Assembly (NCBI RefSeq): GCF_046197865.1
Contig: NZ_CP166990.1
Coordinates: forward strand, 124,001-188,000
Length of the DNA: 64,000 nucleotides
Source of the DNA: JAHKLT01 sp046197865
Lineage (GTDB): Archaea; Methanobacteriota; Methanobacteria; Methanobacteriales; Methanobacteriaceae
Reading direction: 5' to 3'
How positions within the stretch are numbered: position 1 is the first letter of the stretch; every line of letters starts with the position of its first letter. Shown here piece by piece: positions 53,105 to 62,569 of this stretch. The notes under the pieces were generated by a model. It ran no database searches. It was not told the origin of the DNA and worked only from the letters and a program-made list of their open reading frames with translations. The translations under genes were made by a program, and so were the position numbers.

Positions 53105-54163
53105 ATGAAACATCACCTTAATTATGTAAAGAACGACCCAAATTATATTTTATTAGATAAAATATTTAAAATTATCGATTGCACAAATAGTCAGAAAATA
53201 ATGGCTTCATATGGTATTAAAAACATTAATTTGTTCATTTTATGTTTAAAAATTATTTTTACAGGTTTATTTTTTGATTTAGATATTAATTTCATTGTTA
53301 ATGATTTAAATAATAGTTTAGAACTCAGACAATTCTTTAATATTAGTAGTGTTCCTAAAACAAGTCAGATTTATAACTTTTTTGGAAAAATTTCTGAGGA
53401 TCAAATTCTTGAAATTACAAATAGGATATTAAAAACATTTAAATTACATCGTAGAAATAGAAAAATGACTTATATTATTGATGCAACTCCCGTAGACTTA
53501 AATTTTAATGTTAAAAGAAAAAAAAGAAGTAAAGAACATTTAAAATCACTTGATCTGAAATGGAGTTATTCAAGCTCGCAAGGTTTTTATATTGGATTTA
53601 AAGCAACAGTAGTGATAGAATATGAATCTGCAATACCTGTTGCTATTTTAATACATTCTGGAGCAAAACACGATACAAAAATATTTGATGAAATATTACA
53701 AGAACTAAAAAGAAGACGTTTATTAAAAAAAGAAGATACAATAATATTTGATAAAGGATATTACAGCTACAATAATTATATTCATGGAATTGCAAAGTAC
53801 AACATTGTCCCTTTCATTTTTCCAAAAGGAAACATTAAAATAGAAAAATTAGAAGGGTTATTATCCTATCCATTAGACATCTATTCAAAAAATAAAGACA
53901 CAAAAAAGCTCAAAAAGTCTTACAAAAACAATGCCAAAAAATTAATCCAATTAATCAAAAAATGGAAACAATATAAACCAATAAGAGGAAAAATCGAAGA
54001 TTTTTTTAAATTATGCAAACAAGGATTACATTTAAAGAAAATAAACAAATATACACCAAAATCAGTGAAAAAAATCACAATCTTAGGAGTATTTTTAGCA
54101 GGACTAATTACAACAATCGGTTATAACAAAAAAACAGACCTACAAACTCTTTCAGAATCATAA
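53105..54163 (+). CDS. DDE transposase (IS4/IS5 superfamily, possibly ISM1-like)
   Basis: The 352-residue transposase has catalytic Asp in TYIIDATPVDLNF, second Asp in TIIFDKGYYSYNNY and Glu in PIRGKIEDFFKLCKQGLHL, a full DDE set. GGCGAT lies 5 nt before ATG 53105; the ORF could start at TTG 53093. Element ends are not certain: TTTAAAGGGTTGT near 53040 and the reverse complement of a block near 54175 (TTTTTAGGGGTCT) may be imperfect terminal repeats. A CAGTCC hexamer on both sides (53054, 54261) could be chance. M. smithii carries ISM1, and similarity to it should be tested. Confidence 0.82.
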   Translation: MKHHLNYVKNDPNYILLDKIFKIIDCTNSQKIMASYGIKNINLFILCLKIIFTGLFFDLDINFIVNDLNNSLELRQFFNISSVPKTSQIYNFFGKISEDQILEITNRILKTFKLHRRNRKMTYIIDATPVDLNFNVKRKKRSKEHLKSLDLKWSYSSSQGFYIGFKATVVIEYESAIPVAILIHSGAKHDTKIFDEILQELKRRRLLKKEDTIIFDKGYYSYNNYIHGIAKYNIVPFIFPKGNIKIEKLEGLLSYPLDIYSKNKDTKKLKKSYKNNAKKLIQLIKKWKQYKPIRGKIEDFFKLCKQGLHLKKINKYTPKSVKKITILGVFLAGLITTIGYNKKTDLQTLSES

Positions 54164-54379
54164 AAAAAATAGACCCCTAAAAATTTACTCTAAAGAAATT
54201 TTTTTTATGTGTATATTTTAAAGTTTTGTTTTAATATTTATAATATATTCTAAATATTTAACAGTCCTTAAATAACCTCAGAAAAAAATCATAATATAAA
54301 AAAAACATAATGAATGTAATTAAACATTATTCAAAAGATATTTGTCCTTTGTAATGATGTGAGTTTATGCATAAACACA

Positions 54380-55927
54380 CTATTTAAAAACATCTTTAAA
54401 TTTTATTGCAGCTTCACCAATAGCTATAATCGTTTTACTATCAGTTTTTAAAGCTTTCTTAAAGCCTTTTAAAAGATCTTCTTTACTTGCCCCAAGAGTA
54501 CCTTCTTTATTAAAATTAGATTCACTTAATATTATTTTATCTTTTAAAGATGGATCTTCATGGATTTTTAACTTAGCTATTTTATCTGATGATTTTGATA
54601 CAGGAATGATGTATTTTGCAAAGTCTAATCCAAGATCAAAAATTATAGAATCACCTTTTTGACCAGACTCAGAAGATACTGTTAAAATTAGTGTAAAATC
54701 ACCATAAATTTTTTTAAATTCTCTTAAAACAGTTTCTACTCCTCCTGGATTATGAGCATAATCAACAATAACTTTTTTATCATTAATTATTCCAATAGTT
54801 TCCATTCTTCCTGGAACACCAGTAAAATTTGAAATAGATTTAAGAATTTCATCATATGGTATTTTTAAAAATTCATGAGATGCAATAATGGCTCCAGTTA
54901 CATTAAAAACATTATGTATACCTTCTAAAACCATTTCAACTTTAAAATCACCTTCTGGTGTGTTTAAAATAAATGAGTTATTGTTTAAATCTATGTTTTT
55001 AGCCACATAATCAGCTTCAATGTTTTCTAATCCACAATTAAGACAATGATAATAACCTGAACCTGATATAATCTCATCAATTTTTAATTTTTTACCACAA
55101 GTACATTGTTTTGTGCTTTTATTAGAAATATCTCCTTCAACTGAGAAAGTTATAAGATTCCCTTTAAAATCATGATCTTTTAAAAGTCCCATTATTGTTG
55201 GATCATTAGAATTTACAATAAGCTCTTTACCTTCTAACTCTTTAATCATTTCTCCTTTAATATTAGCATAGCTTAAAAAGTCTTTACCCAGTTCTAGGTG
55301 ATCTGGTGTGATATTAGTTATTATTCCACAATCCATCTTTGATAGCTTTACTGTTCGAGCAATACTTCCCTTATCTCCAAAAGTACCTACCTCTAAAATA
55401 GCTACATCACCATTTAAAAGACTTTGTAGTGCAGGAATATATTCAGCATTTCCTTGCATATTTAATAAGTTATGTTCAGACGGTTTTAAACCATAATCTT
55501 TAGAAATAGTTTTTAAAAGACTTATTGTAGTTGTTTTACCATTAGTACCAGTTGCACCTATAACTGGTTTATCAGGATTAAATAATCTAAAAATATCATC
55601 AAGTTCTATAATAGGAATATTTTTATCTTGAATGGTTTTATATAAATCAATTGATTTAGAAAGACCTGGAGGATAGAAAATATAATCAGATTTATTAAAA
55701 AACTCTTCTGGATGATGCTCATAGAAAATTTCTATATCATAACCATCTAATGATTTTAAAAATGTACAATCTTCTTTTTTAGATAAGTCAGTACCTATAA
55801 CATTATATCCTTTATCTTTTAATATTCTAGATACTAAATTTCCAACGATTCCACAAATCCCAATGACTCCAAAAGTAGTTTTATCTGTAAAATCTTCTTT
55901 ATTTATACTTTTTAGCTCCACTTTCAA
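54380..55927 (-). CDS. Mur ligase-like protein with zinc ribbon (probable pseudomurein peptide ligase)
   Basis: The 515-residue protein has an N-terminal Rossmann domain (FGVIGICGIVGNLVSRILKDKGYNVIGTDLS). The Mur central domain has P-loop ATGTNGKTTT and ITNITPDHLELG, with a CTCGKKL/YHCLNCG zinc ribbon inserted, as in MurT. The C-terminal Mur domain has VIVDYAHNPGGVET. Methanobacteriales use Mur-related ligases to build the pseudomurein peptide; this is the likely role, with the exact residue added unknown. It overlaps the preceding paralogue by 29 bp. Confidence 0.85.
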   Translation of the reverse strand: MKVELKSINKEDFTDKTTFGVIGICGIVGNLVSRILKDKGYNVIGTDLSKKEDCTFLKSLDGYDIEIFYEHHPEEFFNKSDYIFYPPGLSKSIDLYKTIQDKNIPIIELDDIFRLFNPDKPVIGATGTNGKTTTISLLKTISKDYGLKPSEHNLLNMQGNAEYIPALQSLLNGDVAILEVGTFGDKGSIARTVKLSKMDCGIITNITPDHLELGKDFLSYANIKGEMIKELEGKELIVNSNDPTIMGLLKDHDFKGNLITFSVEGDISNKSTKQCTCGKKLKIDEIISGSGYYHCLNCGLENIEADYVAKNIDLNNNSFILNTPEGDFKVEMVLEGIHNVFNVTGAIIASHEFLKIPYDEILKSISNFTGVPGRMETIGIINDKKVIVDYAHNPGGVETVLREFKKIYGDFTLILTVSSESGQKGDSIIFDLGLDFAKYIIPVSKSSDKIAKLKIHEDPSLKDKIILSESNFNKEGTLGASKEDLLKGFKKALKTDSKTIIAIGEAAIKFKDVFK

Positions 55928-57311
55928 TTCCTTCTTTAATTTTCCCTGTTACTGCTTCTCTTGATGCTGCTATTGAAGGACCAATATGTAAAATTACATC
56001 ACCTTTTTTAGAATATTTAAAACAAAGCTCAGCAGCCTCTTCAATAGTTGGGCAAGCTATTTTTTTAACATTTGGATTTTGAACTCCACTTAAAAGTTCT
56101 TCTGCTGCATCCATTTCAACAGTTCTTTTAAATTCATTATATCCACTAGCTATTATAACATCCGCATATTTTCCGCAGAGTTTACCAACGTCTTTTTTAT
56201 CTCGCTCTGTAGATGTATCAAAATGATCTATAAATAAGACTAAATTATCATTTGTAAAATATTCTAAAGTTTTTTTCATTCCTTCTTCTAGGAAAGCTGC
56301 ATCTAAAATGACTTTACGTCCATTATAATCTCCAAGGTATTCCATATGGACAGGTAATCCTTTAAAGTCTGTAAGTGCATTAATAATATCTTCTTCTTTA
56401 AGTCCATATAATAAAGCTATTGAACTAGCTGCAAGTGCATTTTCAAAGAAATAACTCATCATATGATAAGTAGATGTAAAATCTCCTTTCATATCATTAA
56501 ATGAATAGCTAATATTTAATGCTTCTTTTAGTGCTTTACCTATAAAATTAACTGTATTTTCATCTAAATCTTCAACCATGCTGTAGTAATAGGCATTTGG
56601 ATTAACAGGAGATATAATATCTCTACATTTATTATTTGATATGAACTTATCAGAGTTTTTCTCTAAAATAAGTTTCCTTTCAATGTATTTATCTAGAGAT
56701 CCTCCAAATTCATCTAAATGATCTCCATTAAGATTTGTTAAAAGACCAATTTTCATAGGAAGTGTTGAAAGTAATCCTAATGTCCCATGAGGCATTTCAA
56801 AAATAGCTATATCGCAATTATCTGGCTTACCTTCAATAATATCATTAACAATAGCTTCACTTAAAAGATTGTATACTAATGAAGAACATGTCCAAGTATT
56901 ATATCCTGCAGATTTAAATAGGCTTTCTGTTAAAAAACTAGTTGTAGTTTTACCCATTGTTCCTGTAATTCCAATAATATCTACATTAATTAATGAAGAT
57001 ACCATATCACTAGCTTTTTCATTTGATAATATTTTAATATTAGAGTCTAAAACATTTTTATAAAGTTTGGAATCTTTAGATATTGTTGGTGGAAGATAAA
57101 CTAAATCATAATCATTAAAATCAACATCATTATTTTTAAATTTTATATTAATTCCTTCATCTTTCATTAACTTTAAAAAGTGTTGTGCATCTTCATTAAA
57201 ATCTGTGAAATCTTTAGAATCAACTATTGTAACTTCATTATTTTGATAATTTAAAAGTCTTCCAACAGGACGACCTGCATTTCCTGCTCCTATGATTATA
57301 CATTTTTTCAT
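55899..57311 (-). CDS. Mur ligase-like protein (probable pseudomurein peptide ligase)
   Basis: The 470-residue paralogue of the next gene has an N-terminal Rossmann domain (KKCIIIGAGNAGRPVGRLL), P-loop GITGTMGKTTTS, LTNLNGDHLDEFGG and a C-terminal domain with RKVILDAAFLEEGMKKTLE. It lacks the zinc ribbon. In the C-terminal signature the usual D(Y)AHNP is replaced by DAAFLEEG, so the active site differs from that of its neighbour. I start at ATG 57311, 4 nt after GGTGAC. It begins just after the AcnX gene and is co-directional. Confidence 0.83.
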   Translation of the reverse strand: MKKCIIIGAGNAGRPVGRLLNYQNNEVTIVDSKDFTDFNEDAQHFLKLMKDEGINIKFKNNDVDFNDYDLVYLPPTISKDSKLYKNVLDSNIKILSNEKASDMVSSLINVDIIGITGTMGKTTTSFLTESLFKSAGYNTWTCSSLVYNLLSEAIVNDIIEGKPDNCDIAIFEMPHGTLGLLSTLPMKIGLLTNLNGDHLDEFGGSLDKYIERKLILEKNSDKFISNNKCRDIISPVNPNAYYYSMVEDLDENTVNFIGKALKEALNISYSFNDMKGDFTSTYHMMSYFFENALAASSIALLYGLKEEDIINALTDFKGLPVHMEYLGDYNGRKVILDAAFLEEGMKKTLEYFTNDNLVLFIDHFDTSTERDKKDVGKLCGKYADVIIASGYNEFKRTVEMDAAEELLSGVQNPNVKKIACPTIEEAAELCFKYSKKGDVILHIGPSIAASREAVTGKIKEGIESGAKKYK

Positions 57312-57327
57312 ATAGTCACCAATAAAT

Positions 57328-58506
57328 TTAAACAAATTTTACAAGTTCAGATAAGTCTTTGTAAATTACATCTAGACCACACATAGATGGTACATAGTTT
57401 GCTGCCTTTGCAGAATTTACACCGATTACTTCATATCCCATGTCTTCAATTGGAGCTACTACCATACAAGTATCACATAGTATATGTCCACCTGCATTTT
57501 CAATAGTTTTTGTAAAACCCATTCTATCTGCTGCAGCTTTAATGTTTATAGAAGTACAAACCCAAAGCTCATTTTTAATAGTTTTATCTTTAACTAAATT
57601 AGCTACTTGTTTTATTTCTTCTAAAGATGCATGAGGACAACCTAAACATATTAAATCAGGCTCTCTATCAGTTGTAGAAAGTTTATCTTTTGTCTCATTA
57701 ATATCATTATTTGATATTGTAATAAAATCAGTAATTTCAGAATTTTTATATTCTGGTGTAACATCTTCAACATGATATAATGCAACTGCACCAGAAGATG
57801 CAAGTGCTGCACTTAAACTTTTTAAATCATTGTTATTAGGAGTATTTTGAAGTTTAAAATAAGGAATTCCAGAACCAACTTGTTTACCTACAATATAACC
57901 TAATGCTCCATAATCAATAGTTTTTAAATCAGTTTCAACATTAAATGCTGTAGTCGGAACTCTATTTTCATCTAAATGAAACCCATACATTGGAGTTTTA
58001 CCAACAATAGCTGCAGCAAGTGCACTAGGACCACCTTCACGATTAGTACGAGCCCCAATAACAGAATTAACATAAGCTACTGCAGATGATTCAGACCATG
58101 CTACATGATCTCTAAATTTTGGAACATTACCAATTAAATAAGGAGTACAAGTACATGTAGTATTTATTCCAAGTTTACCATAGGCATCTACAATTTTATT
58201 TTGTTTTATACTAAAATCTTCAGGAAAATTAAAACTTTTCCAATTATCTAAATCAGTACCTGCAGGATTTAAAGTAGAATTAACATTACTAGGTTCTAAT
58301 TTATCACTAGCTAAATCTTCTAGATATTCTAAACCAGCATCACCAATAGTTTTATATGAAACACCAGAAACTTGAGCAGATTCAATATCTACTAATTTTT
58401 CTGCTTCATAAATATCTCCTAAAGCTATTAAAATATCCATACTTTTTCTAATGGTTTCTCCATATTCACCATTAGACATCTTCTCTTCTTTTTTAGTTAA
58501 ATACAT
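57328..58506 (-). CDS. Aconitase X catalytic protein, probable phosphomevalonate dehydratase large subunit
   Basis: The 392-residue AcnX (DUF521) protein has the conserved N-terminal region after IESAQVSGVSYKTIGDAGLEYL, Cys-containing TTCTCTPYLIGN and SESSAVAYVNSVIGARTNREGGPSALAAAIVGKTP, and the LICLGCPHASLEEI cluster site. In archaea this subunit, with a small DUF126 partner, dehydrates 5-phosphomevalonate in the modified mevalonate pathway to archaeal lipids. The small subunit is not in the window. A 12-bp spacer separates it from recJ. Confidence 0.88.
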   Translation of the reverse strand: MYLTKKEEKMSNGEYGETIRKSMDILIALGDIYEAEKLVDIESAQVSGVSYKTIGDAGLEYLEDLASDKLEPSNVNSTLNPAGTDLDNWKSFNFPEDFSIKQNKIVDAYGKLGINTTCTCTPYLIGNVPKFRDHVAWSESSAVAYVNSVIGARTNREGGPSALAAAIVGKTPMYGFHLDENRVPTTAFNVETDLKTIDYGALGYIVGKQVGSGIPYFKLQNTPNNNDLKSLSAALASSGAVALYHVEDVTPEYKNSEITDFITISNNDINETKDKLSTTDREPDLICLGCPHASLEEIKQVANLVKDKTIKNELWVCTSINIKAAADRMGFTKTIENAGGHILCDTCMVVAPIEDMGYEVIGVNSAKAANYVPSMCGLDVIYKDLSELVKFV

Positions 58507-58518
58507 AATAACCCTTTA

Positions 58519-59874
58519 TTAACTATTTATTTGATGTTCAATAATATCATTAACAATGTTCAAAAAGTTATCCATACTTTCATAAGGAACCATAGCACCA
58601 GCAGCTATATCATGACCTCCACCTTGTCCTTGAAAATTAGCTGATGCATCATTAAAAGCCTTTCCAAGATTAACTCCTTTATCAACCATTTCTCGTGTTG
58701 TTCTACCTGAAATTTTAATATCATTAACAAGTCGTGATATTCCAATAACTGGTTTATTACTATCTATGAGTTTTGTAGAAATACTAATACTAGCTATAGT
58801 ACCCAATATTGATTTTAATACTTTATCTTCACTATAAAGATATTGTATATTATCAAGTTGCATGGCACCTTCTTTTTTAACCCATTCGAGACCTTTAATA
58901 AGTTGATCACGGTATTTTCTTTGAAGGTCTAGTGCAACATCTAATGCTTTATCTCGCTCTCCAATAGCTATGCTTAAACCTAATCCAAATTTCTTGTTTT
59001 TACCGCATGCATCTAAAATATAAGAATATTCTTCTAAATCACTGAGTTTTTTATTTTCTTTTGGAACAGTATAAACATTACCAAATATTTCAGGATTTAT
59101 TTTAATAAGCTCATCTTTTAAGATATCTCGCTCTTCTCCTTCAAGATCTGAAAATTTGATGCCGTATGATAGGCCGATTTTTTCTAAAAATGCAGTTGCA
59201 CCTTCAAGATCTCCTGTTATTCCAGGTAAAGCAGGTGAGAAGGTATAAGCTAATGATTTAAATAATGGTTCTGAGTTTTTAGAAACTATTTTTAAACCTT
59301 CATGAATTTCTAAATTTCCAGCTTCAAGTCCATCATTTAAAATTAATTCGTTTACTCCAGTAAAACCATTTTGTCCTTGCATATCTCCAAAAGCACCAAT
59401 TAATGCAAAATAAGCTAAATGCTCTTTTTTCATATTACGGATTGTAAGATAACTAGAACCAGCACCACTTAAATCTTTACTTCCATCAATTCCAAATAAA
59501 TGAGGATTTACATGAGTGATATTTTCTCCAGCTTCATAATCTTCAACTTGATGATGATCTGCAATAATTACATCACTTTTAAAAGCACTTAGTTCTTTTA
59601 AATATGCACTACCCATATCTGAGAAGATAAACAAGTTATATTTTTCTTTTCTAAGTTCTCTGATAATATCTGGTTTTAATCTAGGAATAATGGTGGTATG
59701 AAATTGAGCTCCTTCTTCTTTTAGAGCATTAGCTATAACTGCAGCTGCTGATATACCATCTGCATCATTATGGGAGATTATACGTATAATCTCCTCATTT
59801 TTAATGTGTTTTTGAATTACGTCACAAGCTTCGTTAGCTCTATTTAACAAGGAGTGCTGCTTCTTGTGGGTCAT
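58519..59874 (-). CDS. RecJ-like DHH-family exonuclease
   Basis: The protein of about 451 residues has a DHH domain with SHNDADGISAAAVI, FSDMGSAYL, IADHHQVED and VNPHL, the motif set of RecJ/GAN nucleases. The C-terminal DHHA1 domain has GQGGGHDIAAGAM. Archaeal homologues act in replication or repair, often bound to GINS. The start is uncertain: MTHKKQ at ATG 59874 is chosen; ATG 59904 and TTG 59850 are alternatives, all overlapping the end of rpsO. The rpsO-recJ neighbourhood is common in archaea. Confidence 0.88.
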   Translation of the reverse strand: MTHKKQHSLLNRANEACDVIQKHIKNEEIIRIISHNDADGISAAAVIANALKEEGAQFHTTIIPRLKPDIIRELRKEKYNLFIFSDMGSAYLKELSAFKSDVIIADHHQVEDYEAGENITHVNPHLFGIDGSKDLSGAGSSYLTIRNMKKEHLAYFALIGAFGDMQGQNGFTGVNELILNDGLEAGNLEIHEGLKIVSKNSEPLFKSLAYTFSPALPGITGDLEGATAFLEKIGLSYGIKFSDLEGEERDILKDELIKINPEIFGNVYTVPKENKKLSDLEEYSYILDACGKNKKFGLGLSIAIGERDKALDVALDLQRKYRDQLIKGLEWVKKEGAMQLDNIQYLYSEDKVLKSILGTIASISISTKLIDSNKPVIGISRLVNDIKISGRTTREMVDKGVNLGKAFNDASANFQGQGGGHDIAAGAMVPYESMDNFLNIVNDIIEHQINS

Positions 59875-60238
59875 ATCTCCATCCTTCAGGTAATTCACCT
59901 TCATTTGAATAATAAGAACCTAATCTTCTGATTCTAGATTCAATGATAGTTAATCCTCTTTTTGAATGTAAATCCTTAGGATTTTCTTTTAAATGATCCC
60001 TAATATTAACAGCTCTTTTAATTAAATTCATGATATCTTCAGGATACTCTCCTGCTTGTTCATTTCTTTTTAAAATAGCTGTGATCTTCTCACCAGTTAC
60101 TTCTTTTACACTAGGAATACCATATTGATCTCTTAATATAATTCCAATTTCACTAGTACTTTTTCCTTCTTTATTAAATTTTAATATAAATTCTTCAATT
60201 TCTTCATCAGAATATGTTACCCATTCAGGTCTTGCCAT
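59840..60238 (-). CDS. rpsO: 30S ribosomal protein uS15
   Basis: The 132-residue archaeal/eukaryotic-type S15 begins MARPEWVTYSDEEIEEFILK, with KEVTGEKITAILKRN, the RAVNIRDHLKENPKDLHSKRGL core and the SRIRRLGSYY RNA-binding helix. GAGGTAAT precedes the ATG. It overlaps the start of the recJ-like gene, so expression is probably coupled. Confidence 0.97.
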   Translation of the reverse strand: MARPEWVTYSDEEIEEFILKFNKEGKSTSEIGIILRDQYGIPSVKEVTGEKITAILKRNEQAGEYPEDIMNLIKRAVNIRDHLKENPKDLHSKRGLTIIESRIRRLGSYYSNEGELPEGWRYDPQEAALLVK

Positions 60239-60289
60239 AATAATTACCTCTTGTATTTTTTTTATAAATGTTATAAATATAACTTATTT

Positions 60290-60841
60290 TTAATCATTAC
60301 TAGAATACCAGTTTATAAACTGTTCTAGAGAATTTTTTCTATGTGAAAACTGATTTTTCTCTTCTGTAGTGAGTTCTCCAAAAGTTTTGTCCATTTTCTC
60401 TACATAAAATATAGGGTCAAATGCAAAACCTAAGTTTCCTTTTTCTTTAAGAGCAATTTGTCCTTTGACCTTACCTAAAAAAATCTTGGGCTCAGAATTG
60501 GGAGCGCAATACCCAATAACTGACCTGAACTCGGCGTATCGGTCATCGACATCTTTCATTAACTTTAAAATACCATCATTACCAATGGTTTCCTGTACAT
60601 AAGATGAATAAGTACCAGGAAAATCTTCTAAAGATTTAATGAATAATCCAGCGTCTTCAACAATCACAGATTTATTTAATTTTTGACTAGCATATTTTGC
60701 ACCAGATATAGCTACATCCTCAAGTGTTCCTTGAACTTCTGTATAGCCTAAATCAATATGGTCTAAATTAATATCAAAATTTTTAAAAATATTTTCTGCT
60801 TCAATAACTTTGTGTTTGTTACCAGTAATAAATGTTATCAT
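60290..60841 (-). CDS. XTP/dITP diphosphatase
   Basis: The 183-residue Ham1/RdgB-family house-cleaning pyrophosphatase removes ITP and XTP. Motifs: ITGNKHKVIEAENI, VEDAGLFIKSL, GFAFDPIFY and FSHRKNSLEQF. It sits 8 bp after the Kae1-Bud32 gene and before rpsO, the standard archaeal order. Confidence 0.95.
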   Translation of the reverse strand: MITFITGNKHKVIEAENIFKNFDINLDHIDLGYTEVQGTLEDVAISGAKYASQKLNKSVIVEDAGLFIKSLEDFPGTYSSYVQETIGNDGILKLMKDVDDRYAEFRSVIGYCAPNSEPKIFLGKVKGQIALKEKGNLGFAFDPIFYVEKMDKTFGELTTEEKNQFSHRKNSLEQFINWYSSND

Positions 60842-60849
60842 AAAATCAC

Positions 60850-62472
60850 CTAATGTGTATATCTAGCTCTTTTTTCTATTTCATCTAATTTATTTAAAAT
60901 TTGCTTTTTAGGAATATTTGAAGTTTCACAGTATGAATTTAAAACATGTTCAAATGTTTCTTTACTTATTTTATTATCAATTGTCTCTAGTGAAGTTTTC
61001 AAAACAAGTAAATCAGATGCTTTATCTTCAATTAAATTAGAATATTTTCCAAGACCCAAGTCAAGGAAAACAATTTTATTATCATTATTTAAAATTATAT
61101 TGGATGTTGTAATATCTCCATGGATTATATCTGAATTATGGAATTTTGCAATCTGATTACCAATTGAAATTCCTAATTTTTTAGAGTTATCTTTATTTAT
61201 TACATCTTTTATGAGATTACCTTCAATTTTTTCCATTAAAATAGTTTTACTTTCTAAATCAACATCATATAATATAGGGGCTAAAACTCCAGATGCTTTA
61301 ATATCTGAAAGTAATTTTGCTTCACTTTTAGTTCTTGATTTAATAATTTTATTGTCAATCTCTTTTATTCTATATTTTTTAGATATTCTTACTTTAGAGA
61401 TTGTTTCTGTGTTAAAATAAGAACTTTTAACAATATTTGATTCTGCTCCTTTAGCTAGTATATTATCAGGTAGTTTTAAGATTCTTTTAGTATTATCGAC
61501 CCAAGGTACATCAACTTCATCTACTCTAAAACGTTGTATAATCTCACTATCTTTAATAGCTATTGGACCGAATGCATCATAAGTTAATAATCCAAGCCAT
61601 GCAATCATAGCTCCATTATCACCACAATATTTCATCTCAGGTAAATAAAATTCAGCTCCATGTTCTTCTGCCATAATAGCTAACATTTCTCTTAATCTTT
61701 TATTAGCTGATACTCCTCCACATAACATTACTTCATCTTTTTGAGTATGTGATAATGCACGTTCTGTAACCTCAACAAGCATTGAAAAGGCATTTTCTTG
61801 TAGAGAATATGAAATATCTTCTATTTTGGAACCTTTCTCATATAATCTTAATGCTGCTGATAATAAACCTGAGAAGGAAAAATCCATTCCTTTAACAATA
61901 TAAGGTAGATTTAAATAATTTCCATTTTGTGCTAATTTTTCAACTACTGGTCCACCAGGATGACCAAGACCTGTTTCTCTTCCAAATTGATCTAGACAAT
62001 TACCAATAGCTATATCTAATGTTTCACCAAAAATTCTATATCTTCCACTTTCATAAGATATTACTTGACTATTTCCACCACTAACATATAATGATACAGG
62101 ATTAACTGCACCAGTATCTAATTTTCCAATTTCAATATGGCCTATACAGTGGTTAACTCCTATTAATGGTTTATTTAGTGATAGTGATAATGTTCTAGCT
62201 GAAGTTGCAACAGCTCTTAAAGCAGGCCCTAAACCTGGTCCTTGAGAAAATGAAATTAAATCAATATCATCATATGTAATTCCTGCTTTTTTAATAGCTT
62301 CTGGAATTAATTTTGGAATCCACTTAGCATGATGCTCTGCAGCTATTCTTGGATGAATTCCACCTTCTTCAGGATATAATTGCTCTCCAGCCATAGCTAA
62401 TACATTACCGTTTGAGTTTACAATTCCAATTCCAGTTTTTTCTGCTGTTCCTTCAATTCCTAATGAAATCAC
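60850..62472 (-). CDS. Kae1-Bud32 fusion (KEOPS complex, tRNA t6A)
   Basis: The protein of about 540 residues has two enzymes. Kae1 (about 1-325) has SLGIEGTAEKTGIGIV, the metal motif GVNHCIGHIEI (HxxxH), SGGNSQVI and CGGVSANKRLREML. Bud32 kinase/ATPase (about 340-540) has IIHGDITTSNIIL and VFLDLGLG. KEOPS makes the t6A base of ANN-decoding tRNAs. The fusion occurs in several euryarchaea. GTG 62472 gives a natural N-terminus; the longer ORF reaches 62499. Confidence 0.95.
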   Translation of the reverse strand: MISLGIEGTAEKTGIGIVNSNGNVLAMAGEQLYPEEGGIHPRIAAEHHAKWIPKLIPEAIKKAGITYDDIDLISFSQGPGLGPALRAVATSARTLSLSLNKPLIGVNHCIGHIEIGKLDTGAVNPVSLYVSGGNSQVISYESGRYRIFGETLDIAIGNCLDQFGRETGLGHPGGPVVEKLAQNGNYLNLPYIVKGMDFSFSGLLSAALRLYEKGSKIEDISYSLQENAFSMLVEVTERALSHTQKDEVMLCGGVSANKRLREMLAIMAEEHGAEFYLPEMKYCGDNGAMIAWLGLLTYDAFGPIAIKDSEIIQRFRVDEVDVPWVDNTKRILKLPDNILAKGAESNIVKSSYFNTETISKVRISKKYRIKEIDNKIIKSRTKSEAKLLSDIKASGVLAPILYDVDLESKTILMEKIEGNLIKDVINKDNSKKLGISIGNQIAKFHNSDIIHGDITTSNIILNNDNKIVFLDLGLGKYSNLIEDKASDLLVLKTSLETIDNKISKETFEHVLNSYCETSNIPKKQILNKLDEIEKRARYTH

Positions 62473-62569
62473 AATATTCACACTTAAATAATTAATCAAT
62501 ATTATTTTTATTAATTATATTATAAAACTTTAAATGTTTAATTTCACAATTAAAAATATAGGTAAAAAC

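Noticed and set aside
53030..54270. Exact ends of the second insertion sequence
   Set aside because: The candidate terminal repeats match only in a short core and the CAGTCC pair lacks matching inverted repeats, so I do not define the element.
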